Both the position numbers and the translations under genes were made by a program. The notes below the pieces were generated by a model. It worked only from the letters and a program-made list of their open reading frames with translations. It ran no database searches and had not been told where the DNA came from. A stretch of 64,000 nt of DNA from Begonia masoniana (taxonomy: Eukaryota; Streptophyta; Magnoliopsida; Cucurbitales; Begoniaceae): assembly GCA_022432975.1 (NCBI GenBank), contig CM039506.1, forward strand, positions 538,671 to 602,670, read 5' to 3'. Below, in pieces: positions 46,001 to 60,800 of the stretch (the stretch's first letter is position 1; every line of letters starts with the position of its first letter).

Positions 46001-49000
46001 CCAATAAGCTTCATGGACGCGTAATTAGGACTTAGTAATGCGTTTGATGAAGTAAAAGAACCTTCACTTCAATCGATTTGTTTCAAAAGAACTGAACGTA
46101 TCAAGCTAATGAGGTTGACTGTTACATGACTTGTTGTTACAACCGAAGTATCCATTTCACCTTCAAGGCTTTAACTTGAAGTGATGAGAACGAAGTGTAT
46201 TGAGGACCCAATAAGCTTCATGGACGCGTAATTAGGACTTAGTAATGCGTTTGATGAAGTAAAAGAACCTTCACTTCAATCGATTTGTTTCAAAAGAACT
46301 GAACGTAACAAGCTAATGAGGTTGACTGTTACATGACTTGTGTTACAACCGAAGTATCCATTTCACCTTCAAGGCTTTAACTTGAAGTGATGAGAACGAA
46401 GTGTATTGAGGACCCAATAAGCTTCATGGACGCGTAATTAGGACTTAGTAATGCGTTTGATGATGTAAAAGAACCTTCACTTAAATCGATTTGTTCCAAA
46501 ACAATTGAACGTATCAAGCTAATGAGGTTGACTGTTACATGACTTGTTGTTACAACCGAAGTTATCCATTTCACCTTCAAGGCTTTAACTTGAAGTGATG
46601 AGAACGAAGTGTATTGAGGACCCAATAAGCTTCATGGACGCGTAATTAGGACTTAGTAATGCGTTTGATGAAGTAAAAGAACTTCACTTCAAGGCTTTAA
46701 CTTGAAGTGATGAGAACGAAGTGTATTGAGGACCCAATAAGCTTCATGGACGCGTAATTAGGACTTAGTAATGCGTTTGATGAAGTAAAAGAACCTTCAC
46801 TTCAATCGATTTGTTTCAAAAGAACTGAACGTATCAAGCTAATGAGGTTGACTGTTACATGACTTGTTGTTACAACCGAAGTTATCCATTTCACCTTCAA
46901 GGCTTTAACTTGAAGTGATGAGAACGAAGTGTATTGAGGACCAATAAGCTTCATGGACGCGTAATTAGGACTTAGTAATGCGTTTGATGAAGTAAAGAAC
47001 TTCACTTCAAATCGATTTGGTTCAAAAGAACTAGAACGTATACAGCTAATGAGGTTGAATGTTACATGACTTGTTGTTACAACCGAAGTTATCCATTCAC
47101 CTTCAAGGCTTTAACGTGAAGTGAGGAGAACGAAGTGTATTGAGGACCCAATAAGCTATCATGGACGCGTAAATTAAGGACTTAGTAATGCGTTTGATGA
47201 GGTAAATAAACCTTCACTTCAATCGATTTGTTCCAAAAGAACTGAACGTATCAAGCTAATGAGGTTGACTGTTACATGACTTGTTGTTACAACCGAAGTT
47301 ATCCATTTCACCTTCAAGGCTTTAACTTGAAGTGATGAGAACGAAGTGTATTGAGGACCCAATAAGCTTCATGGACGCGTAATTAGGACTTAGTAATGCG
47401 TTTGATGAAGTAAAAGAACCTTCACTTCAATCGATTTGTTCCAAAAGAACTGAACGTATCAAGCTAATGAGGTTGACTGTTACATGACTTGTTGTTACAA
47501 CCGAAGTTATCCATTTCACCTTCAAGGCTTTAACTTGAAGTGATGAGAACGAAGTGTATTGAGGACCCAATAAGCTTCATGGACGCGTAATTAGGACTTA
47601 GTAATGCGTTTGATGAAGTAAAAGAACTTCACTTCAATCGATTTGTTCCAAAAGAACTGAACGTATCAAGCTAATGAGGTTGACTGTTACATGACTTGTT
47701 GTTACAACCGAAGTTATCCATTTCACCTTCAAGGCTTTAACTTGAAGTGATGAGAACGAAGTGTATTGAGGACCCAATAAGCTTCATGGACGCGTAATTA
47801 GGACTTAGTAATGCGTTTGATGAAGTAAAAGAACCTTCACTTCAATCGATTTGTTCCAAAAGAACTGAACGTATCAAGCTAATGAGGTTGACTGTTACAT
47901 GACTTGTTGTTACAACCGAAGTTATCCATTTCACCTTCAAGGCTTTAACTTGAAGTGATGAGAACGAAGTGTATTGAGGACCCAATAAGCTTCATGGACG
48001 CGTAATTAGGACTTAGTAATGCGTTTGATGAAGTAAAAGAACTTCACTTCAATCGATTGTTCCAAAAGAACTGAACGTATCAAGCTAATGAGGTTGACTG
48101 TTACATGACTTGTTGTTACAACCGAAGTTATCCATTTCACCTTCAAGGCTTTAACTTGAAGTGATGAGAACGAAGTGTATTGAGGACCCAATAAGCTTCA
48201 TGGACGCGTAATTAGGACTTAGTAATGCGTTTGATGAAGTAAAAGAACCTTCACTTCAATCGATTTGTTCCAAAAGAACTGAACGTATCAAGCTAATGAG
48301 GTTGACTGTTACATGACTTGTTGTTACAACCGAAGTTATCCATTTCACCTTCAAGGCTTTAACTTGAAGTGATGAGAACGAAGTGTATTGAGGACCCAAT
48401 AAGTTTCATGGACGCGTAATTAGGACTTAGTAATGCGTTTGATGAAGTAAAAGAACTTCACATCAATTGATTTGTTTCAAAAGAACTGAACGTATCATGC
48501 TAATGAGGTTGACTGTTACATGACTTGTTGTTACAACCGAAGTTATCCATTTCACCTTCAAGGCTTTAACTTGAAGTGATGAGAACGAAGTGTATTGAGG
48601 ACCCAATAAGCTTCATGGACGCGTAATTTGGAGTTAGTAATGCGTTTGATGAGGTAAAAGAACCTTCACTTCAATCGATTTGTTCCAAAAGAACTGAACG
48701 TATCAAGATAATGAGGTTGACTGTTACATGACTTGTTGTTACAACCGAAGTTATCCATTTCACCTTCAGGCTTTAACTTGAAGTGATGAGAACGAAGTGT
48801 ATTGAGGACCCAATAAGCTTCATGGACGCGTAATTAGGACTTAGTAATGCGTTTGATGAAGTAAAAGAACCTTCACTTCAATCGATTTGTTTCAAAAGAA
48901 CTGAACGTATCAAGCTAATGAGGTTGACTGTTACATGACTTGTTGTTACAACCGAAGTTATCCATTTCACCTTCAAGGCTTTAACTTGAAGTGATGAGAA

Positions 49001-52000
49001 CGAAGTGTATTGAGGACCCAATAAGTTTCATGGACGCGTAATTAGGACTTAGTAATGCGTTTGATGAAGTAAAAGAACTTCACATCAATTGATTTGTTTC
49101 AAAAGAACTGAACGTATCAAGCTAATGAGGTTGACTGTTACATGACTTGTTGTTACAACCGAAGTTATCCATTTCACCTTCAAGGCTTTAACTTGAAGTG
49201 ATGAGAACGAAGTGTATTGAGGACCCAATAAGCTTCATGGACGCGTAATTAGGACTTAGTAATGCGTTTGATGAAGTAAAAGAACTTCACATCAATTGAT
49301 TTGTTTCAAAAGAACTGAACGTATCATGCTAATGAGGTTGACTGTTACATGACTTGTTGTTACAACCGAAGTTATCCATTTCACCTTCAAGGCTTTAACT
49401 TGAAGTGATGAGAACGAAGTGTATTGAGGACCCAATAAGCTTCATGGACGCGTAATTAGGACTTAGTAATGCGTTTGATGAAGTAAAAGAACCTTCACTT
49501 CAATCGATTTGTTTCAAAAGAACTGAACGTATCAAGCTAATGAGGTTGACTGTTACATGACTTGTTGTTACAACCGAAGTTATCCATTTCACCTTCAAGG
49601 CTTTAACTTAAGTGATGAGAACGAAGTGTATTGAGGACCAATAAGCTCATGGACCGCGTAATTAGGACTTAGTATGCGTTTGATGAAGTAAAGAACCTTC
49701 ACTTCAATCGATTTGTTTCAAAAGAACAGGAACGTATCAAGCTAAATGAGGTTGACTGTTACTGACTTGTGTTGTTACAACCAAAGTTATCCATTTCACC
49801 TTCAAGGCTTTAACTTGAAGTGATGAGAAGACGTGTATTGAGGACCCATATAGCTTCATGGACGCGAAATTAGGACTTAGTAATGCGTTGATGAGGTAAA
49901 AGAACCTTCACTTCAATCGATTTGTTTCAAAGAACAGTAAACGTATCAAGCTAATGAGGTTGACTGTTACATGACTTGTTGTTACAAGCCGAAGTTATCA
50001 TTCACCTTCAAGGCTTTAACTTGAAGTGATTGAGAACATGTATTGAGGACCCAATAAGCTTCATGGACCGTAATTAGGACTTAGTAATGCGTTTGATGAA
50101 GTAAAAGAACCTTCACTTCAATCGATTTGTTTCAAAGAACGGAACATATCAAGCAAGTGAGGTTGAATGTTACATGACTTGTTGTTACAACCAAAGTTAT
50201 CCATTTCACCTTCAAGGCTTAACTTGAAGTGATGAGACGAAGTGTTATGAAGGGACCCAATAAGCTTCATGGACGTATCAATTAGGACCTTAGTAATGCG
50301 TTTGATGAAGTAAAAGGAACCTTCACTTCAATCGATTTGTTCAAAAGAACTAGACGTATCAAGCTAATGAGGTTGACTGTTACATGACTTGTTGTTACAA
50401 CCGAAGTTATCCAATTCACCTTCAAAGCTTTAACTTGAAGTGATGAGAACGAAGTGTATTGAGGACCCAATAAGCTTCATGGACGCGTAATTAGGACATA
50501 GTAATGCGTTTGATGAAGTAAAAGAACCTTCACTTCAATCGATTTGTTTCAAAAGAACTGAACGTATCAAGCTAATGAGGTTGACTGTTACATGACTTGT
50601 TGTTACAACCGAAGTTATCCATTTCACCTTCAAGGCTTTAACTTGAAGTGATGAGAACGAAGTGTATTGAGGAACCAATAAGCTTCATGGACGCGTAATT
50701 AGGACTTAGTAATGCGTTTGATGAGTAAAGAACCTTCACTTCAATCGATTTGTTTCAAAAGAACTGAACGTATCAAGCTAATAGAGGTTTGACTGTTACA
50801 TGACTTGTTGTTACAACCGAAGTTATCCATTTCACCTTCAAGGCTTTAACTTGAAGTGATGAGAACGAAGTGTATTGAGGACCCAATAAGCTTCATGGAC
50901 GCGTAATTAGGACTTAGTAATGCGTTTGATGAAGTAAAAGAACCTTCACTTCAATCGATTTGTTTCAAAAGAACTGAACGTATCAAGCTAATGAGGTTGA
51001 CTGTTACATGACTTGTTGTTACAACCGAAGTTATCCATTTCACCTTCAAGGCTTTAACTGAAGTGATGAGAACGAAGTGTATTGAGGACCCAATAAGCTT
51101 CATGGACGCGTAATTAGGACTTAGTAATGCGTTGATGAAGTAAAAGAACCTTCACTTCATCGATTTGTTTCAAAAGAACTGAACGTATCAAGCTAATGAG
51201 GTTGACTGTTACATGACTTGTTGTTACAACCGAAGTTATCCATTTCACTTCAATCGATTTGTTTCAAAAGAACTGAACGTATCAAGCTAATGAGGTTGAC
51301 TGTTACATGACTTGTTGTTACAACCGAAGTTATCCATTTCACCTTCAAGGCTTTAACTTGAAGTGATGAGAACGAAGTGTATTGAGGACCCAATAAGCTT
51401 CATGGACGCGTAATTAGGACTTAGTAATGCGTTTGATGAAGTAAAAGAACCTTCACTTCAATCGATTTGTTTCAAAAGAACTGAACGTATCAAGCTAATG
51501 AGGTTGACTGTTACATGACTTGTTGTTACAACCGAAGTTATCCATTTCACCTTCAAGGCTTTAACTTGAAGTGATGAGAACGAAGTGTATTGAGGACCAA
51601 TAAGCTTCATGGACGCGTAATTAGGACTTAGTAATGCGTTTGATGAAGTAAAAGAACCTTCACTTCATCGATTTGTTTCAAAAGAACCTTCACTTCAATC
51701 GATTTGTTTCAAAAGAACTGAACGTATCAAGCTAATGAGGTTGACTGTTACATGACTTGTTGTTACAACCGAAGTTATCCATTTCACCTTCAAGACTTTA
51801 ACTTGAAGTGATGAGAACGAAGTGTATTGAGGACCCAATAAGCTTCATGGACGCGTAATTAGGACTTAGTAATGCGTTTGATGAAAGTAAAAGAACCTTC
51901 ACTTCAATCGATTGTTCAAAATAACTGAACGTATCAAGCTAATGAGGTTGACTGTTACATGACTTGTGTTACAACCGAAGGTATCACTTTAATCTTCAAG

Positions 52001-55000
52001 GCTTAACTTGAAGTGATTGAGAACGAAGTGTATTGAGGACCCAATAAGCTTCTGATGCGTAATTAGGACTTAGTAATGCGTTTGATGAAGTAAAGAACCT
52101 TCACTTCAATCGATTTGTTCAAAAGAACTGAACGTATCAAGCTAATGAGGTTGACTTGTTACATGACTTGTTGTTACAACCGAAGTTATCCATTAACCTT
52201 CAAGGTTAACTTTAAGTGATGAGAACGAAGTGTATTGAGGACCCAATAAGCTTCATGGACGCGTAATTAGGACTTAGTAATTGCGTTGATGAAGTAAAAG
52301 AACCTTCACTTCATCGATTGTTTCAAAAGAACTGAACGTATCAAGCTAATGATGTTGACTGTTACATGACTTGTTGTTACAACCGAAGTTATCCATTTCA
52401 CCATTCAAGGCTTTAACTTGAAGTTGATGAGACCGAAGTGTATTGAGACCCAATAAGCTTCATGAGACGCGTAATACGGATTAGTAATGCGTTTGATGAA
52501 GTAAAAGAACCTTCACTTCAATCGATTTGTCCAAAGAACTGACGTATCAGCTAATGAGGTTGACTGTTACATGACTTGTTGTTACAACCGAAGTTATCCA
52601 TTTCACCTCAAGGCTTTAACTTTAAGTGATGAGACGAAGTGTATTGAGGACCCAATAAGCTTCATGGACGCGTAATCGGACTTAGTAATGCGTTTGATGA
52701 AGTAAAAGAACCTTCACTTCAACTCGATTTGTTTCAAAAGAGGTGAACGTATCAAGCCAATGAGGTTGACTGTTATGACTTGTTGTTACAACCGAAGTTA
52801 TCCATTTCACCTTCAAGGCTTAACTTGAAGTGATGAGAACGAAGTGTATTGAGGACCCAATAAGCTTCATGGACGCGTAATTAGGACTTAGTAATGCGTT
52901 TGATGAAGTATAAGAAACCTCACTTAAATCGATTTTTTCCAAAAGAACTGAACGTATCAGCTAATGAGGTTGACTGTTACATGACTTGTTGTTACAACCG
53001 AAGTTATCCATTTCACCTTCAAGGCTTTAACTTGAAGTGATGAGAACGATGTGTATTGAGGACCCAATAAGCATGATGGACGCGCTATTAGGACTTAGTA
53101 ATGCGTTTGATGAAGTAAAAGATCCTTCACTTCAATCGATTGTTTCAAAAGAACTGAACGTATCAAGCTAATGAGGTTGATTGTTACATGACTTGTTGTT
53201 ACAACCGAAGTTATCCATTTCACCTTCAAGGCTTTAACTTGAAGTGATGAGAACGAAGTGTATTGAGGCCCAATAAGCTTCATGGACGCGTAATTAGGAC
53301 TTAGTAATGCGTTGATGAAGTAAAAGAACCTTCACTTCAATCGATTTGTTTCAAAAGAACTGAACGTATCAAGCTAATGAGGTTGACTGTTACATGACTT
53401 GTTGTTACAACCGAAGTTATCCATTTCACCTTCAAGGCTTTAACTTGAAGTGATGAGAACGAAGTGTATTGAGGACCCAATAAGCTTCATGGACGCGTAA
53501 TTAGGACTTAGTAATGCGTTTGATGAAGTAAAAGAACCTTCACTTCAATCGATTTGTTTCAAAAGAACTGAACGTATCAAGCTAATGAGGTTGACTGTTA
53601 CATGACTTGTTGTTACAACCGAAGTTATCCATTTCACCTTCAAGGCTTTAACTTGAAGTGATGAGAACGAAGTGTATTGAGGACCCAATAAGCTTCATGG
53701 ACGCGTAATTAGGACTTAGTAATGCGTTTGATGAAGTAAAAGAACCTTCACTTCAATCGATTTGTTTCAAAAGAACTGAACGTATCAAGCTAATGAGGTT
53801 GACTGTTACATGACTTGTTGTTACAACCGAAGTTATCCATTTCACCTTCAAGGCTTTAACTTGAAGTGATGAGAACGAAGTGTATTGAGGACCCAATAAG
53901 CTTCATGGACGCGTAATTAGGACTTAGTAATGCGTTTGATGAAGTAAAAGAACCTTCACTTCAATCGATTTGTTTCAAAAGAACTGAACGTATCAAGCTA
54001 ATGAGGTTGACTGTTACATGACTTGTTGTTACAACCAAAGTTATCCATTTCACCTTCAGGCTTTAACTTGAAGTGATGATAACGAAGTGTATTGAGGACC
54101 CAATAAGCTTCATGGACGCGTAATTAGGACTTAGTAATGCGTTTGATGAAGTAAAATAACCTTCGCTTCAATCGATTTTTTCAAAAGAACTGAACGTATC
54201 AAGCTAATGAGGTTGACTGTTACATGACTTGTTGTTACAACCAAAGTTATCCATTTCACCTTCAAGGCTTTAACTTGAAGTGATGAGAACGAAGTGTATT
54301 GAGGACCCAATAAGCTTCATGGACGCGTAATTAGGACTTAGTAATGCGTTTGATGAAGTAAAAGAACCTTCACTTCAATCGATTTGTTCCAAAAGAACTG
54401 AACGTATCAAGCTAATGAGGTTGACTGTTACATGACTTGTTGTTACAACCAAAGTTATCCATTTCACCTTCAGGCTTTAACTTGAAGTGATGAGAACGAA
54501 GTGTATTGAGGACCCAATAAGCTTCATGGACGCGTAATTAGGACTTAGTAATGCGTTTGATGAAGTAAAATAACCTTCGCTTCAATCGATTTTTTCAAAA
54601 GAACTGAACGTATCAAGCTAATGAGATTGATTGTTACATGACTTTTTGTTACAACCAAAGTTATCCATTTCACCTTCAAGGATTTAACTTGATCGATTTC
54701 TTTCAAAAGAACTGAACGTATCAAGCTAATGAGGTTGACTGTTACATGACTTGTTGTTACAACCGAAGTTATCCATTTCACCTTCAAGGCTTTAACTTGA
54801 AGTGATGAGAACGAAGTGTATTGAGGACCCAATAAGCTTCATGGACGCGTAATTAGGACTTAGTAATGCGTTTGATGAAGTAAAAGAACCTTCACTTCAA
54901 TCGATTTGTTTCAAAAGAACTGAACGTATCAAGCTAATGAGGTTGATTGTTACATGACTTGTTGTTACAACCGAAGTTATCCATTTCACCTTCAAGGCTT

Positions 55001-57800
55001 TAACTTGAAGTGATGAGAACGAAGTGTATTGAGGACCCAATAAGCTTCATGGACGCGTAATTAGGACTTAGTAATGCGTTTGATGAAGTAAAAGAACCTT
55101 CACTTCAATCGATTTGTTTCAAAAGAACTGAACGTATCAAGCTAATGAGGTTGACTGTTACATGACTTGTTGTTACAACCGAAGTTATCCATTTCACCTC
55201 AAGGCTTCAACTTGAAGTGATGAGAACGAAGTGTATTGCGGACCCAATAAGCTTCATGGACGCGTAATTAGGACTTAGTAATGCGTCTGATGAAGTAAAA
55301 GAACCTTCACTTCATCGATTTGTTTCAAAAGAACTGAACGTATCAAGCTAATGAGGTTGACTGTTACATGACTTGTTGTTACAACCGAAGTTATCCATTT
55401 CACCTTCAAGGCTTTAACTTGAAGTGATGAGAACGAAGTGTATTGAGGACCCAATAAGCTTCATGGACGCGTAATTAGGACTTAGTAATGCGTTTGATGA
55501 AGTAAAAGAACCTTCACTTCATCGATTTGTTTCAAAAGAACTGAACGTATCAAGCTAATGAGGTTGACTGTTACATGACTTGTTGTTACAACCGAAGTTA
55601 TCCATTTCACCTTCAATCGATTTGTTTCAAAAGAACTGAACGTATCAAGCTAATGAGGTTGACTGTTACATGACTTGTTGTTACAACCAAAGTTATCCAT
55701 TTCACCTTCAAGGCTTTAACTTGAAGTGATGAGAACGAAGTGTATTGAGGACCCAATAAGCTTCATGGACGCGTAATTAGGACTTAGTAATGCGTTTGAT
55801 GAAGTAAAAGAACCTTCACTTCAATCGATTGTTTCAAAAGAACTGAACGTATCAAGCTAATGAGGTTGACTGTTACATGACTTGTTGTTACAACCGAAGT
55901 TATCCATTTCACCTTCAAGGCTTTAACTTGAAGTGATGAGAACGAAGTGTATTGAGGACCCAATAAGCTTCATGGACGCGTAATTAGGACTTAGTAATGC
56001 GTTTGATGAAGTAAAAGAACCTTCACTTCAATCGATTTGTTTCAAAAGAACTGAACGTATCAAGCTAATGAGGTTGACTGTTACATGACTTGTTGTTACA
56101 ACCGAAGTTATCCATTTCACCTTCAAGGCTTTAACTTGAAGTGATGAGAACGAAGTGTATTGAGGACCCAATAAGCTTCATGGACGCGTAATTAGGACTT
56201 AGTAATGCGTTTGATGAAGTAAAAGAACCTTCACTTCATCGATTTGTTTCAAAAGAACTGAACGTATCAAGCTAATGAGGTTGACTGTTACATGACTTGT
56301 TGTTACAACCGAAGTTATCCATTTCACCTCAAGGCTTCAACTTGAAGTGATGAGAACGAAGTGTATTGAGGACCCAATAAGCTTCATGGACGCGTAATTA
56401 GGACTTAGTAATGCGTTTGATGAAGTAAAAGAACCTTCACTTCAATCGATTTGTTCCAAAAGAACTGAACGTATCAAGCTAATGAGGTTGACTGTTACAT
56501 GACTTGTTGTTACAACCAAAGTTATCCATTTCACCTTCAAGGCTTTAACTTGAAGTGATGAGAACGAAGTGTATTGAGGACCCAATAAGCTTCATGGACG
56601 CGTAATTAGGACTTAGTAATGCGTTTGATGAAGTAAAAGAACCTTCACTTCAATCGATTTGTTCCAAAAGAACTGAACGTATCAAGCTAATGAGGTTGAC
56701 TGTTACATGACTTGTTGTTACAACCAAAGTTATCCATTTCACCTCAAGGCTTTAACTTGAAGTGATGAGAACGAAGTGTATTGAGGACCCAATAAGCTTC
56801 ATGGACGCGTAATTAGGACTTAGTAATGCGTTTGATGAAGTAAAAGAACCTTCACTTCAATCGATTTGTTTCAAAAGAACTGAACGTATCAAGCTAATGA
56901 GGTTGACTGTTACATGACTTGTTGTTACAACCGAAGTTATCCATTTCACCTTCAAGGCTTTAACTTGAAGTGATGAGAACGAAGTGTATTGAGGACCCAA
57001 TAAGCTTCATGGACGCGTAATTAGGACTTAGTAATGCGTTTGATGAAGTAAAAGAACCTTCACTTCAATCGATTTGTTCCAAAAGAACTGAACGTATCAA
57101 GCTAATGAGGTTGATTGTTACATGACTTGTTGTTACAACCGAAGTTATCCATTTCACCTCAAGGCTTTAACTTGAAGTGATGAGAACGAAGTGTATTGAG
57201 GACCCAATAAGCTTCATGGACGCGTAATTAGGACTTAGTAATGCGTTTGATGAAGTAAAAGAACCTTCACTTCAATCGATTTGTTTCAAAAGAACTGAAC
57301 GTATCAAGCTAATGAGGTTGACTGTTACATGACTTGTTGTTACAACCGAAGTTATCCATTTCACCTTCAAGGCTTTAACTTGAAGTGATGAGAACGAAGT
57401 GTATTGAGGACCCAATAAGCTTCATGGACGCGTAATTAGGACTTAGTAATGCGTTTGATGAAGTAAAAGAACCTTCACTTCAATCGATTTGTTTCAAAAG
57501 AACTGAACGTATCAAGCTAATGAGGTTGATTGTTACATGACTTGTTGTTACAACCGAAGTTATCCATTTCACCTTCAAGGCTTTAACTTGAAGTGATGAG
57601 AACGAAGTGTATTGAGGACCCAATAAGCTTCATGGACGCGTAATTAGGACTTAGTAATGCGTTTGATGAAGTAAAAGAACCTTCACTTCAATCGATTTGT
57701 TTCAAAAGAACTGAACGTATCAAGCTAATGAGGTTGACTGTTACATGACTTGTTGTTACAACCGAAGTTATCCATTTCACCTTCAAGGCTTTAACTCGAA
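46001..57800. repeat. 208-bp satellite, subfamily B, highly homogenised core (array III, middle)
   Basis: About 57 monomers, many identical or differing by one or two bases over 208 bp (for example 53,441-54,000), which points to recent expansion or gene conversion. Local multi-monomer repeats are visible, such as AAGTTTCATGG with CATCAATTGATTTG at 48,404 and 49,024 (three monomers). Hybrid or shortened monomers occur at about 46,690, 51,247, 51,680, 54,690 and 55,610. Each HindIII-containing monomer would give a 208-bp ladder. Confidence 0.95.
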
Positions 57801-60800
57801 GTGATGAGAACGAAGTGTATTGACGACCCAATAAGATTCATGGACACGTAATTAGGACTTAGTAATGTGTTTGATGAAGTATAAGAACCTTCAATTCAAT
57901 CGATTTGTTCTAAAAGAACCGAACGTATCGAGTAAATGAGGTTGACTGTTACATGACTTGTTGTTACAACCAAAGTTATCCATTTCACATTCAAGGCTTT
58001 AACTTGAAGTGATGAAAACGAAGTGTATTGAGGACCCAATAAGCTTCATGGACACATAATTAGGACTTAGTAATGCGTTTTATAAAGTAAAGGAACCTTC
58101 ACTTCAATCGATTTTTTTCAAAAGTACTGAACGTATCAAGCTAGTGAGGTTGACTGTTACATGACTTGTTGTTACAGTCGAAGTTATCCATTTCACCTTC
58201 AAGGCTTTAACTTGAAGTGATGAGAACGAACTATATTGAGGACCTAATAAGCTTCATGGACGCGTAATTAGGACTTAGTAATGCGTTTGATGAAATAAAA
58301 GAACCTTCACTTCAATCGATTTGTTTCAAAACAACTAAACGTCTCAAGCTAATGAGGTGCCGGTTACATGACTGTTGTTACAACCGGAAAGTTATCCATT
58401 TTCACCTTCAAGGCATTAACTTGAAGTGATGAGGAGAGAATGAAGTGTATTGAGGACCAATAAGCTACATGGACGCGTAATTAGGACTAGTATTGCGTTT
58501 TGATGAAGTAAAAGAACCTCTCACTACAAACGATTTTGTTTCAAAAGAACTGAACGTATCAAGCTAATGAGGTTGACTGTTACATGATCTTGTTGTTACA
58601 ACCGAAGTTATCCTTTTTCACCTTCAAAGCTTTAACTTGCTAGTGATGAGAAACAAGTGTATTGAGGACCCAATAACGCTTCATGACGGTAATTAGGACT
58701 AGTAATGCGTTTGAGAAGTAAAAGAATCTTCACTTTAATCGATCGTTCGAAAAGACAGAACGTATAAACCAATGAGGTTGATTGTTACATGACTGTTGTT
58801 CAACCGAAGTTATCCATTTCACCTTCAAAGCTTTAACTCAAAGTGATGAGAACGAAGTGTATTGAGGACCCAATAAGCTTCATGGACACGTAATTAAGAC
58901 TCAGTAATGCGTTTGATGAAGTATAAGAACCTTCACTTCAATCGATTTGTTCCAAAAGAACCGAACGTATCAAGCAAATGAGGTTAACTGTTACATGACT
59001 TGTTGTTACAACCAAAGTTATCCATTTCACATTCAAGGCTTTAACTTGAAGTGATGAGAACGAAACGTATTGAGGACCCAATAAGCTTCAAGGACGCGTA
59101 ATTAGGACTTAGTAATGCGTTTGATGAAGTTAAAGGAACCTTCACTTCAATCGATTTGTTTCAAAAGAACAGAACGTATCAAGCTAATAAGGTTGACTGT
59201 TACATGACTTGTTGTTACAACCGAAGTTATCCATTTCACCTTCAAGGCTTTAACTTGAAGTGATGAGAACGTAGTGTATTGAGGACCCAATAAGCTTCAT
59301 GGACGCGTAATTAGGACTTAGTAATGCGTTTGATGTAGTAAAAGAACCTTCACTTCAATCGATTTGTTTCAAAAGAACTGAACGTATCAAGCTAATGAGG
59401 TTGACTGTTACATGACTTGTTGTTACAACCGAAGTTATCCATTTCACCTTCAAGGCTTTAACTCGAAGTGATGAGAACGATGTTTATTGAGGACCCAATA
59501 AGCTTCATGGACACGTAATTAGGACTTAGTAATGCGTTTGATGAAGTATAAGAACCTACACTTCAATCGATTTGTTACAAAAGAACCGAACGTATCAAGC
59601 AAATGAGGTTGACTGTACATGACTTTTTATTACAATCGAAGTTAACCATTTCACATTCAAGGCTTGAACTTTAAGTGATTAGAACAAAATGTATTGAGGA
59701 CCCAATAAGATTCATGGACGCGTAATTAGGACTTAGTAATGCATTTGATGAAGTAAAAGAACCTTCAATTCAATCGATTTGTTTCAAAAGAACTGAACGT
59801 ATCTAGCTAATGAGGTTGAATGTTACATGACTTGTTACAACCAAAGTTATCTATTTCACCTTCAAGGCTTTAACGTGAAGTGATGAGAACGAAGTGTATT
59901 GACGACCCAATAAGCCTCATGGACGCGTAAATAGGACTTAGTAATGCGTTGGATGAGGTAAAAGAACCTTCACTTCAATCGATTTGTTTCAAAAAGAACT
60001 GAACGTATCAAGCTAATGAGGTTGACTGTTACATGACTTGTTGTTACAGCCAAAGTTATCCATTTCACCTTCAAAGCTTTAACTCGAAGTGATGAGAACG
60101 AAGTGTATTGAGGATCCAATAAGCTTCATGGACACGTAATTAGGACTTAGTAATGCGTTTGATAAAGTATAAGAACCTTCACTTCAATCGATTTGTTCTA
60201 AAAGAACAGAACGTATCAAGCAAATGAGGTTGACTGTTACATGACTTGTTGTTACAACCAAAGTTATCCATTTCACATTCAAGGCTTTAACTTGAAGTGA
60301 TGAGAACGAAGTGTATTGAGGACCCAATAAGCTTCATGGACGCATAATTAGGACTTAGTAATGCGTTTCATGAAGTAAAGGAACCTTCACTTCAATCGAT
60401 TTGTTTCAAAAGAAAAGAACGTATCAAGCTAAAGAGGTTGACTGTTACATGAGTTGTTGTTACAACCGATGTTATTCATTTCACCTTCAAGGCATTAACT
60501 TGAAGTGATGAGAACGAAGTGTATTGAGGGCATAATAAGCTTCATGGACGCGAAATTAGGACTTAGTAATGCGTTTGATGAAGTAAAGGAACCTTTACTG
60601 CAATCGATTTGTTTCAAAAGAACAGAACGTATCAAGCTAATGAGGTTGACTGTTACATGACTTGTTGTTACAACCGAAGTTATCCTTTTCACCTTGAAGG
60701 CTTTAACTTGAAGTGATGACAACGAAGTGTATTGAGGACCCAATAAGCTTCATGGACGCGTAATTAGGACTTAGTAATGCGTTTGATGTAGTAAAAGAAC

